DNA of 64,000 bases from positions 81,001 to 145,000 of the forward strand of contig CABUWV010000005.1 in the NCBI GenBank assembly GCA_902495355.1, written 5' to 3'. Shown here in pieces: positions 17,778 to 25,549 of this stretch. Every line of letters starts with the position of its first letter. Position 1 is the stretch's first letter. This stretch comes from an uncultured Collinsella sp. (lineage in GTDB: Bacteria > Actinomycetota > Coriobacteriia > Coriobacteriales > Coriobacteriaceae). The notes under the pieces were generated by a model. It was not told where the DNA came from. It saw nothing but the letters and a program-made list of their open reading frames with translations, and searched no databases. A program made the position numbers and the translations under genes.

Positions 17778-18728
17778 ATGGTTAACGAGAAGAAGGTCGC
17801 TATTGTCGGCTGCGGTTTCGTCGGTTCGTCTTCGGCGTTCGCGCTGATGCAGAGCGGTCTGTTCTCCGAGATGGTCCTCATCGACGTGGACAAGAACCGC
17901 GCCGAGGGTGAGGCTCTGGATATCGCACACGGCATGACGTTTGCCGAGCCGATGAAGATCTATGCCGGCGATTATTCCGATGTCGCCGACGCCGCCATGA
18001 TCGTCGTCACCGCTGGCGCTGCCCAGAAGCCCGGTGAGACCCGCCTGGACCTGGTCAACAAGAACGTCAATATCTTTAAGTCCATTATCCCCGAGATTAA
18101 GAAGTCTGGCTTCGATGGCATTCTGCTCATCGTCTCCAACCCGGTCGATGTTCTGACCTACGCCGCCATCAAGATGTCCGGCCTGCCCGAGGGCCATGTC
18201 ATCGGCTCCGGCACCGTACTCGACACCGGCCGTCTGCAGCAGATGCTTGGCGCCCACGTCGAGGTTGACCCGCGCGACGTTCAGGCCTACGTCATGGGTG
18301 AGCACGGCGACTCCGAGTTTGTCGCTTGGTCCAGCGCTCAGGTTGCCGGCGTTCCGCTGAACACCTTCTGCGAGCTTCACGGTCATCTGGAGCACGAGGC
18401 TGCCGAGAAGCGTATCGCCGAGGACGTCAAGAACTCCGCCTACACCATCATCGAGAAGAAGCACGCCACCTACTACGGCGTCGCCATGGCCGTCAAGCGC
18501 ATCTGCACCGCTGTCATGCGCGATGAGCAGACCGTTCTGCCCGTTTCCTCGCTCATGGTGGGCGAGTATGGCCTGTCCGATCTGGCTATCTCCATGCCGA
18601 CGGTCGTTGGCCGCGACGGCGTCGTCTGCCGCGTCCCCGTGCCGCTGAACGATGACGAGCAGCATGAGCTCACCGCCTCCGCCAAGGCCCTCAAGGACAT
18701 CATCGACAGCGTTGACTTCTCCTGCTAA
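17778..18728 (+). CDS. ldh: L-lactate dehydrogenase
   Basis: The 316-residue NAD-dependent dehydrogenase has the Rossmann motif VAIVGCGFVGSSSAFALM, the substrate loop AGAAQKPGETRLDLV and the catalytic GEHGDSEF. Glutamine in the loop position (AAQKPGE) marks lactate rather than malate dehydrogenase, which has Arg there. It reduces pyruvate to L-lactate in fermentation. GGGAG lies 6 nt before the ATG at 17778. The gene is monocistronic between hairpins. Confidence 0.92.
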   Translation: MVNEKKVAIVGCGFVGSSSAFALMQSGLFSEMVLIDVDKNRAEGEALDIAHGMTFAEPMKIYAGDYSDVADAAMIVVTAGAAQKPGETRLDLVNKNVNIFKSIIPEIKKSGFDGILLIVSNPVDVLTYAAIKMSGLPEGHVIGSGTVLDTGRLQQMLGAHVEVDPRDVQAYVMGEHGDSEFVAWSSAQVAGVPLNTFCELHGHLEHEAAEKRIAEDVKNSAYTIIEKKHATYYGVAMAVKRICTAVMRDEQTVLPVSSLMVGEYGLSDLAISMPTVVGRDGVVCRVPVPLNDDEQHELTASAKALKDIIDSVDFSC

Positions 18729-18760
18729 ATCAAGCTCGCTAGAGCGAAAAGCTACAATGA

Positions 18761-18796
18761 AGGCGTCCGGGTCCACACGGCCCGGGCGCCTTTTTG
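18761..18796 (+). terminator. ldh terminator
   Basis: A 12-bp stem with one wobble (18761-18772 with 18782-18793) is followed by T residues 32 nt after the ldh stop codon. Confidence 0.85.
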
Positions 18797-18826
18797 GTGC
18801 AAAGTCACCTGACCCCAATGCACCAT
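18796..18826. repeat. 31-nt palindromic repeat, copy 1
   Basis: The unit starts TGGTGCA and ends TGCACCA, a perfect 7-bp inverted repeat. It is about 84 percent identical over 31 nt to a second copy at 20008-20038. The two copies flank the Mbeg1-like gene in the same orientation. Confidence 0.7.
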
Positions 18827-18842
18827 AGTTGATGGGAGGGCC

Positions 18843-20003
18843 ATGCCGGATTCGCCTAATTTTTTGACCTATGCCCAGACGGCGTTTGATCCGTTTGAGG
18901 AGCGGCCGTTCTGCGCGGTGGATAGCCTGGTCTTTGCATGGTTGTCCTATTTGCGTTTGCCGGGTGATATGGCGGAGCTGACGAACTGGCAGGGCCTAGA
19001 CGTACGCGAGCTGCTGCGTGCCGAGTGCTACCGGGACATGATTGACGACTTGTGGGACCCAGAGGGGAGCAGGGCCTTGCTGGAGGCCGTGGCAGCAAGC
19101 CCTCGCTACCGTGGCGTGCACGTTTGCGGCTATCGTGCCGTGAGCGATGTGGTGACGACAGAGCAGTTTGCAGCCATGGCGTTCCGGTTTCCGGTGGGGT
19201 TTAGTTATCTTTCCTTCCGGGGGACCGACAGCACGATTGTGGGCTGGAAAGAGGACTTTAACATGGCGTTCCGGTGTCCTGTGCCGGCCCAGGAATCCGC
19301 GGCGCGTTATGTGGACGAGGCGGCGGATGCGATCGACGGGCCGCTTTTGTGCGGAGGTCATTCCAAGGGTGGAAACCTTGCGGTGTACGGTGCGGCGATG
19401 TGCTCCGATGTCGCCCGTGAGCGAATCGAACGGGCGTATTCCCATGATGGTCCGGGCTTCGTCGAGGAGTTTCTGAACGGAAACGCCTTTGCCGATCTTT
19501 CCGGTCGAATCGACAAGACGCTACCTCGGTCGTCGATCTTTGGCATGATGTTCGAGACACAGGAGGACTATGCCATCGTTGAGAGCACCGAGTTCAGCCT
19601 GCTGCAGCACAATCCCTTTAGCTGGGTGGTTGATGGTCACGACTTCGTGTACTGTGAGCGCCTGTCCGCCGGTGCTCGATACGTTGATGATTCCATTCGC
19701 GAGATGCTGCTTGCAGTGGGGCCTAGCGAGCGCGAGCGTTTTGTAGATGCGTTGTTCTCCGTGTTTGAGGCTACGGGTGCTGAGCGGTTTGCGGATATCG
19801 CTGGGAATCTGCGCGAGAGCCTGCCCGTGATGCTCCAGGCTGCGCAAGGCTTTGACAAGGATACGCGACGTTTTGTCTCGCAGACCATCGCGGCAATCCT
19901 TAAATGCGCACTGCTGCCCAAACGACCCCAGATCGACATGCCCGCTGCCGGCAAGAGTTTGGCAGAACAGCTCGAGGTTTGGCAGTCCGAGCTCCTGCGC
20001 TAG
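18843..20003 (+). CDS. Mbeg1-like (DUF2974) alpha/beta hydrolase
   Basis: The 386-residue protein matches the Mbeg1-like/DUF2974 family. The nucleophile elbow is GGHSKGGNLAVYGAAM, preceded by YLSFRGTDSTIVGWKEDFNM and followed by DGPGF; the late VVDGHDF supplies a probable catalytic histidine. No signal peptide is present, so it is cytoplasmic. The reaction in this family is unknown; a lipase or esterase fold is clear. A good ribosome site (GGGAGG) precedes the ATG. Small palindromic repeats lie on both sides. Confidence 0.82.
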   Translation: MPDSPNFLTYAQTAFDPFEERPFCAVDSLVFAWLSYLRLPGDMAELTNWQGLDVRELLRAECYRDMIDDLWDPEGSRALLEAVAASPRYRGVHVCGYRAVSDVVTTEQFAAMAFRFPVGFSYLSFRGTDSTIVGWKEDFNMAFRCPVPAQESAARYVDEAADAIDGPLLCGGHSKGGNLAVYGAAMCSDVARERIERAYSHDGPGFVEEFLNGNAFADLSGRIDKTLPRSSIFGMMFETQEDYAIVESTEFSLLQHNPFSWVVDGHDFVYCERLSAGARYVDDSIREMLLAVGPSERERFVDALFSVFEATGAERFADIAGNLRESLPVMLQAAQGFDKDTRRFVSQTIAAILKCALLPKRPQIDMPAAGKSLAEQLEVWQSELLR

Positions 20004-20007
20004 CCAT

Positions 20008-20038
20008 TGGTGCAAAGCAACCTGTCCCCGATGCATCA
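20008..20038. repeat. 31-nt palindromic repeat, copy 2
   Basis: This copy starts TGGTGCA and ends TGCATCA, has the same length as copy 1 and starts 5 nt after the Mbeg1-like stop codon. Confidence 0.7.
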
Positions 20039-20114
20039 ATCTTCGATGCGCCTGGGTCGGGCTCGACCGCTATACTGGTTCGTGCCGAAATCGATCTAGA
20101 ACGGAATGCCGTAT

Positions 20115-21119
20115 ATGAAAATCAATCACGCTATTCTGCATATCCTGGACTTTGACTCTGCCGTCAACGTCATGAGCCAGCGCGAGTTGGATATCGAGAG
20201 CCGTACCGTGCGCAACTTCGTGACCACGCATCTGCGCCGCGCACGCACCTCGGCCGACAATAAACGTGCCACGTTTGCCGAGAACTCTGCGTTTGGCGGC
20301 GAGCTCAAGGGCTATTTCTTTGGCGAGCGCGAGTTCGTGGACCTGTCGCAGCAGATTGCGGAGTTTATCTCCTCCGAGCTCCCCAAAGCCGAGAAAGCCG
20401 AGTCCACCGACGTGCTCGTGGCCGATTTTGACGACGATGAGGATGCCCGCTGGTTTGCCGTGATGCTGCTGGGCTCCAAGCAGGCTTTTATGCACGAAGT
20501 GGGCCGCGAGGAGGGGGAGGTGCGCAACGACATCGCGCGCCACTACGCCATTCTGCCAAACCCCTCGCAAAAGGTGCCGAGCTATGCCATCGTGCGCGCG
20601 AGTACCATGGAGATCGGCTACGTGGACAAGAAGCGCAAGATTGCCGGCGAGGATCGTATGCTCATTCCCGACGGCCTGCTGCAGTGCGACACGGGCGTAT
20701 CGGGCAAAGAGGTCATCGACACCGTGACGCGTGTGGTCGAGGAAGTCGCCGAGGAGCACGGTGCCAACACGGCTGTAGCGCTCGCTAAGGTTAAGGCTGC
20801 CGTTGCCGAGAAGGTTGAGGATGACGAGGAGCTGCCGCCTTGGGATATCGTCGATGAGGTCTTTGAGGACGAACCGGTTATCAAGGAGAGCGTGCGCGCG
20901 GCACTGACCGAGGAGAAGGTGCCTGAGCGTGTGCCCGTGGAGCGCAAACAGGTCGAACGCGCGGCGGTGCGCAATCATAAGATCCGTACCGACACGGGTA
21001 TCGAGATCAGCTTCCCGGCCGAGATGGGTTCGAACTCCGAATACATCGAGTTCGTCAACGAGCCCAACGGCCTCATCTCCATCGAGCTCAAAAACATCGG
21101 CAGCATCGAGAATCGATAA
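20115..21119 (+). CDS. Nucleoid-associated protein, NdpA/YejK-like
   Basis: The 334-residue protein begins MKINHAILHILDFD, the usual start of NdpA/37-kDa nucleoid-associated proteins, and keeps the family regions EFISSELPKAE and GVSGKEVIDTVTRVVEEV. Such proteins bind DNA, although their role is poorly known. The C-terminal part (ERKQVERAAVRNHKI, FPAEMGSNSEYIEFVNEPNGLISIELKNI) also fits. The ATG at 20115 is chosen to match the family start; 20106 is an in-frame alternative, and neither has a strong ribosome site. A terminator follows at 21145. Confidence 0.78.
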   Translation: MKINHAILHILDFDSAVNVMSQRELDIESRTVRNFVTTHLRRARTSADNKRATFAENSAFGGELKGYFFGEREFVDLSQQIAEFISSELPKAEKAESTDVLVADFDDDEDARWFAVMLLGSKQAFMHEVGREEGEVRNDIARHYAILPNPSQKVPSYAIVRASTMEIGYVDKKRKIAGEDRMLIPDGLLQCDTGVSGKEVIDTVTRVVEEVAEEHGANTAVALAKVKAAVAEKVEDDEELPPWDIVDEVFEDEPVIKESVRAALTEEKVPERVPVERKQVERAAVRNHKIRTDTGIEISFPAEMGSNSEYIEFVNEPNGLISIELKNIGSIENR

Positions 21120-21144
21120 ACTGCGCTTGGACGCTGTGGAAAAC

Positions 21145-21178
21145 AAAGGCCGAAACCCTTCGGGACTTCGGCCTTTTT
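21145..21178 (+). terminator. Terminator of the ndpA-like gene
   Basis: A 10-bp outer stem (21145-21154 with 21167-21176) encloses a small CCC/GGG stem and ends in a T run. Confidence 0.85.
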
Positions 21179-21230
21179 GTTTTCGGCTTGGTCGCTGACA
21201 TTGCGCCGTAGGTTGAGCATACGCCAGCGA

Positions 21231-21328
21231 AAACGCCCCTAGGCGAGCAAGGTGACGCGAAAGAGGAGGGCATTGACCTTCTGGTCATGCCCGACGATTG
21301 AACGTCAGATTGCCGCCTAGGGGCGTTT
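21231..21328. repeat. Structured repeat with conserved 55-nt core, copy 1
   Basis: Outer perfect 15-bp arms (21231-21245 with 21314-21328) enclose a 55-nt core at 21253-21307. The core has TGACG paired with CGTCA at its ends, a conserved left half containing GCGAAAGAGGAG, a 23-nt self-complementary middle, and a conserved right half containing CGACGA and TGAACG. A second copy with the same spacing lies at 36798-36898. It lies between convergent genes and no ORF covers it. Confidence 0.75.
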
Positions 21329-21370
21329 GCAGCGTCGACCTGTTACGCGGTTTGGTAAAACCGCGTAACC

Positions 21371-22090
21371 CTACAGCTTGCGCAGACCTTCCTCGAGACC
21401 GGTCTTGCTGTCGGTCTGGGCGTCGCGCATCTTGATGACGCGGGCAGGAACGCCGGCCACGACGGCACCGGCGGGGACGTCCTCGACGCACACGGCGCCG
21501 GCGGCAACGACAGCGCCCTTGCCTACGTGCACGCCTTCCAGGACCACGGCGTTGGCGCCGATCATGACATCATCCTCGATGATGACGGGCGTGGCGCTCG
21601 CGGGCTCAACGACACCTGCCAGTACGGTGCCGGCGCCGATGTGGCAGTTCTTGCCCACGGTTGCGCGGCCGCCCAGGACGGCGCCCATATCAATCATAGA
21701 GCCCTCGCCGATAACGGAGCCGATGTTGATGATGGCACCCATCATGATGACGGCGCGGTCGCCGATCTCGACGCGGTCGCGGATGATCGCGCCCGGCTCG
21801 ATGCGGGCGTTGATGCCCTTAAGGTCGAGCATGGGGACGGCGGAGTTGCGGCAGTCATTCTCGACGTCGTAGTAGTCGATGGAGTCGGCATTGGCATCGA
21901 GGATGGCCTTGAGCTCGTCCCAGTCGCCAAAGACGGTCTTGCCACGACGGCCGCCGTAGACGTGTGCATTGCCCCACTGGACCTTCATTCCCGGCTTTTC
22001 GCGCACGTACAGCTTGACGGGCGTCTTTTTGGGCGCGGTAGCGATGTAGTTGATAATCTCCTGTGCATCCATCTCGGCTGCGTTGCTCAT
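21371..22090 (-). CDS. dapH: Tetrahydrodipicolinate N-acetyltransferase
   Basis: The 239-residue protein matches DapH: an N-terminal DapH domain (QEIINYIATAPKKTPVKLYV) and a left-handed beta-helix of hexapeptide repeats (RIEPGAIIRDRVEIGDRAVI, then NIGSVIGEGSMIDMGAVLGG and IGAGTVLAGVVEP). It acetylates tetrahydrodipicolinate using acetyl-CoA in the acetylase branch of diaminopimelate synthesis. A CCAAAGGAG site precedes the ATG. It is the last gene of the lysA-dapA, dapB, dapH operon. Confidence 0.93.
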   Translation of the reverse strand: MSNAAEMDAQEIINYIATAPKKTPVKLYVREKPGMKVQWGNAHVYGGRRGKTVFGDWDELKAILDANADSIDYYDVENDCRNSAVPMLDLKGINARIEPGAIIRDRVEIGDRAVIMMGAIINIGSVIGEGSMIDMGAVLGGRATVGKNCHIGAGTVLAGVVEPASATPVIIEDDVMIGANAVVLEGVHVGKGAVVAAGAVCVEDVPAGAVVAGVPARVIKMRDAQTDSKTGLEEGLRKL

Positions 22091-22129
22091 ATGCTGTTTC
22101 TCCTTTGGGTGGATTCGGTTGATACCTGG

Positions 22130-22870
22130 TTAGGCGAACATGACCTGATCGAAGGTGTAGAAGCCGGGGTCGCGGACGACGAGCTTTTGAGCGGCGGCCA
22201 GAGCGCCGTTGGCAAAAATCTGGCGGCTCGTGGCGCGATGCGTGAGCGTGACTTCCTCGTCCTGACCAAAGAAACTCACTTCGTGCACGCCGGCGACGGT
22301 GCCGCCACGCAGCGAGTGCATACCAATCTCCTTGGGGTCGCGCGCGCCGCACATGCCCTCGCGGCCATAGACGGGGTGGTAGCCTGCCTCGGGTTCAGCT
22401 TCGACGACGGCGTCGAGCAGTAGCTTGGCAGTGCCGCTGGGGGCATCGACCTTTTGGTTGTGGTGCGTCTCGACGATCTCGCAGTCAAAGCCGGGCAGCT
22501 CGCGTGTGGCCTGTGCTACCAGATGACGCAGGGCTGCGATGCCGATAGAGTAGTTGCCCGAGTGCATGACACGGGCATTCTGGCCCAGCTCGCGCAGGCG
22601 GTCCATCTGATCGGGTGTGTAGCCCGTGGTGCCCGAGACCAACGCGGCGCCCGTGCGCTCGACATAGGCGACAACGGCGTCGAAGGTCACGACGTTCGAG
22701 AAGTCGATGATGACGTCGGCCGCCGGGGCGCTTTCGAGCTCGGACAAGTCGAAGCCAATCTGCGCGACGATATCAAAAACGGGCTGACCGGCGGCGTCGA
22801 CAGCGCCCTCGGCGGTGGTGCGGATGAGCGAGCCCATGCGGCCCGTTCCGATAATGACGGTCTTAATCAA
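22130..22870 (-). CDS. dapB: 4-Hydroxy-tetrahydrodipicolinate reductase
   Basis: The 246-residue protein has the dinucleotide motif IIGTGRMGSLI, the active-site GNYSIGIAALRHLV, and ETHHNQKVDAPSGTAKLL, the DapB signature with the catalytic His and Lys. It reduces the DapA product with NAD(P)H. Its start overlaps the end of the lysA-dapA ORF by 8 nt, which indicates translational coupling. It is shorter at the N terminus than E. coli DapB (273 residues) but complete. Confidence 0.93.
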   Translation of the reverse strand: MIKTVIIGTGRMGSLIRTTAEGAVDAAGQPVFDIVAQIGFDLSELESAPAADVIIDFSNVVTFDAVVAYVERTGAALVSGTTGYTPDQMDRLRELGQNARVMHSGNYSIGIAALRHLVAQATRELPGFDCEIVETHHNQKVDAPSGTAKLLLDAVVEAEPEAGYHPVYGREGMCGARDPKEIGMHSLRGGTVAGVHEVSFFGQDEEVTLTHRATSRQIFANGALAAAQKLVVRDPGFYTFDQVMFA

Positions 22871-25172
22871 GCAGACCAGCTCCCTTCAGAGCATCGGTAA
22901 GTGCAGCGCGCGTGTCGTCTGCCATGGGACATAGAGGCATGCGGTAGTTTGCCTCGATCATACCCATCTGAGCGAGCGCTTCCTTGACGGGGATGGGGTT
23001 GACCTCGCTAAAGAGGGCGTTGATGAGCGGCTGGCCGGCAACCTGGATGTCGCGGGCGCGCTCCACGTCGCCGTCCAGGTAGGCGCGGCACATGTCGTGC
23101 ACGAGCTGCGGCTGAACATCGGCCCACACACTGATGGTGCCCGAGGCGCCCAGGCTCATGAGCGGTACGGTGAGCGCGTCCTCGCCTGAGTACATGCGGA
23201 AGTCGTCGGACAGCAGGTGCGCGATCTTTGCGGCATAGGCGACGTTACCTGAGGCCTCCTTGATGCCCATGATGTTGGGGTGCGCGGCCAGGCGCTCTAC
23301 GTTGCGCTCGCTGATGCCGCAGCCGCAGCGGCCGGGGATGTTGTACAGGATGCAGGGGATGTCCACGGCATCTGCGACGGTCTTAAAGTGCTGGTAGATA
23401 CCCTCTTCGTTAGACTTGTTGTAGTAGGGGGTAATGAGCAGCAGGCCGTCGGCTCCCAGGCCTTGGTAGGTGAGCGACTTGGTGAGCATGGTCTGCGTGG
23501 AGTTAGAGCCCGAGCCGGCAATGACGGGGACGCGGCCTGCAACTTGCTTGACCACGGCGGCGACAACGGAGTTGTCCTCGTCATCGGTCATCGTGGCGCT
23601 CTCGCCGGTGGTGCCCAGGGTGAGGATGGCGTCGGTGCCGTTTTGCAGGTGGAAATCGATAAGGCGCTCGAGTGCGTCAAAGTCGACGCTGCCGTCCTTT
23701 TTAAACGGCGTGACGAGGGCGACGATTGAGCCCTCGAGGTTGCGGATATCCATGTTCTTCTCCTTCGCTTCCGCGATCTGGATGCGTTTGTTCCATTGGG
23801 CGGCGACGGCCAGGCGTTCGTCCTGGGCGCGGCGACGGGCGCTCTCGGCGCGCGACTTTGCCAGCAGCTCGCGGCCGCACGGCAGCACGTCGAGCGTGGC
23901 AAAGTAGTCGCCCGGGCGCTCGGCGCGACGAATGAGATCTGCCGAGCCATCGGGGCGCAGCAGGACCTCGGCGGAGCGCAGGCGGCCGTTGTAGTTGTAG
24001 CCCATGGAGTAGCCATGCGCGCCGGTATCGTGGATCACGAGTACATCACCCATGTCGATCTGCGGCAGCTCGCGGTCGATGGCGAACTTATCGTTGTTCT
24101 CGCACAAGTTGCCCGTGATGTCATATGTGTTCGTGACCGGTGCTGCGGTCTTGTCAGGGCCACCCGGCTGTCCCATTACCGTAATGTGGTGGTAGGCACC
24201 ATACATAGCGGGACGAATGAGGTCGACGGCGCTTGCGTCCACGCCGATATAGTCCTTGTAAATCTGCTTCTCGTGGATGGCCTTGGTGACCAGGCAGCCA
24301 TAGGGGCCCATCATAAAGCGGCCCATCTCGGTGCAGATGGCCACATCGCCCATGCCGGAAGGAACCAGGATCTCGTCGTAGGCCGCGTGTACGCCCTCGC
24401 CGATGGCGTGAATGTCGTTGGCCTGCTGCTCGGGCAGATAGGGGATGCCGACGCCGCCGGACAGATTGATAAAGGCGACATGTGCGCCCGTTTCACGCTC
24501 CAGGCGCACGGCAAGTTCAAAGAGGATACGTGCGAGCTTGGGATAGTAGTCGTTGGTGACGGTATTGCTGGCAAGGAAGGCATGGATGCCAAAGTCCTCG
24601 GCGCCCTTGGCCTTGAGCGTGCGGAAGGCCTCGAAGAGCTGCTCTGTGGTCATGCCGTATTTGGAGTCGCCGGGGTTATCCATGATGCCGTTGGAGAGCT
24701 GGAACAGGCCGCCCGGGTTAAAGCGGCAGCTGACCGTCTTGGGGATGGGTCCCGCAACGCGCTCAAAGAACTCGATGTGGCTGATGTCGTCAAAGTTGAC
24801 GATGGCACCCAGTTTATCTGCAAGGGCAAAATCCGCCGCCGGCGTGTCGTTGGACGAGAACATGATGTCATGGCCGGTGATGCCCAGCGAGCGGGCGATC
24901 ATGAGCTCGGTATAGCTCGAGCAATCGCAGCCGCAACCGTATTCGTTGAGAATGGAGATGAGCGCCGGGTTGGGATTGGCCTTGACGGCAAAGTATTCCT
25001 TAAAGCCCGGGTTCCATGCAAAGGCGTCGCGCACCTCTTGCATGTTGCGGCGGATGCCCGCCTCGTCGTATAGATGAAACGGCGTGGGAAACTGCTCGAC
25101 GATATGCTCGAGCGTCTCCTTGTCGACAAACGGCTGCTTGGCCGCATATGCCTCGTTGGGGGTCAATGCCAT
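22863..25172 (-). CDS. lysA-dapA: Fused diaminopimelate decarboxylase / dihydrodipicolinate synthase
   Basis: One uninterrupted 769-residue ORF carries two complete enzymes. Residues 1 to about 430 are LysA, a PLP decarboxylase (PLP lysine 64 in FAVKANPNP, LSGGVGIPYLPE, C-terminal GAHGYSMGYNYNG) making L-lysine from meso-diaminopimelate. Residues 474-769 are DapA (LGTTGESATM, CILYNIPGRCGCG, Schiff-base lysine in IMGIKEASGN). A charged helical linker of about 40 residues (AESARRRAQDERLAVAAQWN) joins them. GAAGGAG lies 6 nt before an in-frame ATG at 23753, so free DapA of 296 residues could also be made by internal initiation. Expression is under a lysine riboswitch. Confidence 0.88.
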   Translation of the reverse strand: MALTPNEAYAAKQPFVDKETLEHIVEQFPTPFHLYDEAGIRRNMQEVRDAFAWNPGFKEYFAVKANPNPALISILNEYGCGCDCSSYTELMIARSLGITGHDIMFSSNDTPAADFALADKLGAIVNFDDISHIEFFERVAGPIPKTVSCRFNPGGLFQLSNGIMDNPGDSKYGMTTEQLFEAFRTLKAKGAEDFGIHAFLASNTVTNDYYPKLARILFELAVRLERETGAHVAFINLSGGVGIPYLPEQQANDIHAIGEGVHAAYDEILVPSGMGDVAICTEMGRFMMGPYGCLVTKAIHEKQIYKDYIGVDASAVDLIRPAMYGAYHHITVMGQPGGPDKTAAPVTNTYDITGNLCENNDKFAIDRELPQIDMGDVLVIHDTGAHGYSMGYNYNGRLRSAEVLLRPDGSADLIRRAERPGDYFATLDVLPCGRELLAKSRAESARRRAQDERLAVAAQWNKRIQIAEAKEKNMDIRNLEGSIVALVTPFKKDGSVDFDALERLIDFHLQNGTDAILTLGTTGESATMTDDEDNSVVAAVVKQVAGRVPVIAGSGSNSTQTMLTKSLTYQGLGADGLLLITPYYNKSNEEGIYQHFKTVADAVDIPCILYNIPGRCGCGISERNVERLAAHPNIMGIKEASGNVAYAAKIAHLLSDDFRMYSGEDALTVPLMSLGASGTISVWADVQPQLVHDMCRAYLDGDVERARDIQVAGQPLINALFSEVNPIPVKEALAQMGMIEANYRMPLCPMADDTRAALTDALKGAGLLD

Positions 25173-25186
25173 GTCCCGTAAACCTC

Positions 25187-25400
25187 GCTATCCAGACGGC
25201 GCCATCGGCGCATCGAATCCGCATAGCGTGGACCCCATGTCCGGATAGCGCTCCCGCATTGCTGCAGACAGTCCTGCGGGTGTTTCCCGCAGGCCCACCA
25301 GGTTGCTCGTGCCCGAAAAACCCAGTTCGGCGGGTTTCGCCTCCCCACGGGGTCAAAGTCTGCCGACTCGCCCGCGGATCTTCGTGCCCGCGCCTCTATC
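25187..25400 (-). promoter_or_regulatory. Lysine riboswitch (L box) of the lysA-dapA operon
   Basis: On the minus strand the aptamer runs from about 25400 to 25244. It opens with GATAGAGGCGCG, contains GGAGGCGAAACCCGCCGAA and ACTGTC, and closes with GAGCGCTATC pairing with the opening GATAG. These are the conserved pieces of the L box. Downstream, 25187-25197 (GTCTGGATAGC) can pair with the closing strand (GCTATCCGGAC, 10 of 11 positions) and is followed at once by GAGG, the likely ribosome site, so control is probably at translation initiation. Confidence 0.85.
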
Positions 25401-25411
25401 AAGTGGTAACG

Positions 25412-25440
25412 ACCCTACCACGTTGCACTTTACCAAACAA
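25412..25440 (-). promoter_or_regulatory. Promoter of the lysine riboswitch operon
   Basis: On the minus strand TTGTTT (25435-25440) and TAGGGT (25412-25417) are spaced 17 bp. The expected start lies just before the first base pair of the aptamer at 25400. Confidence 0.6.
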
Positions 25441-25549
25441 GAGTATTCGTATATAACGTTTAAAAAATGCAGGGATATGCTAGAAACATGCGTGCCACAA
25501 TCCTGTATCACAATATGTTGTAACTGATGTGCCTCACGAAAGGACCCCC

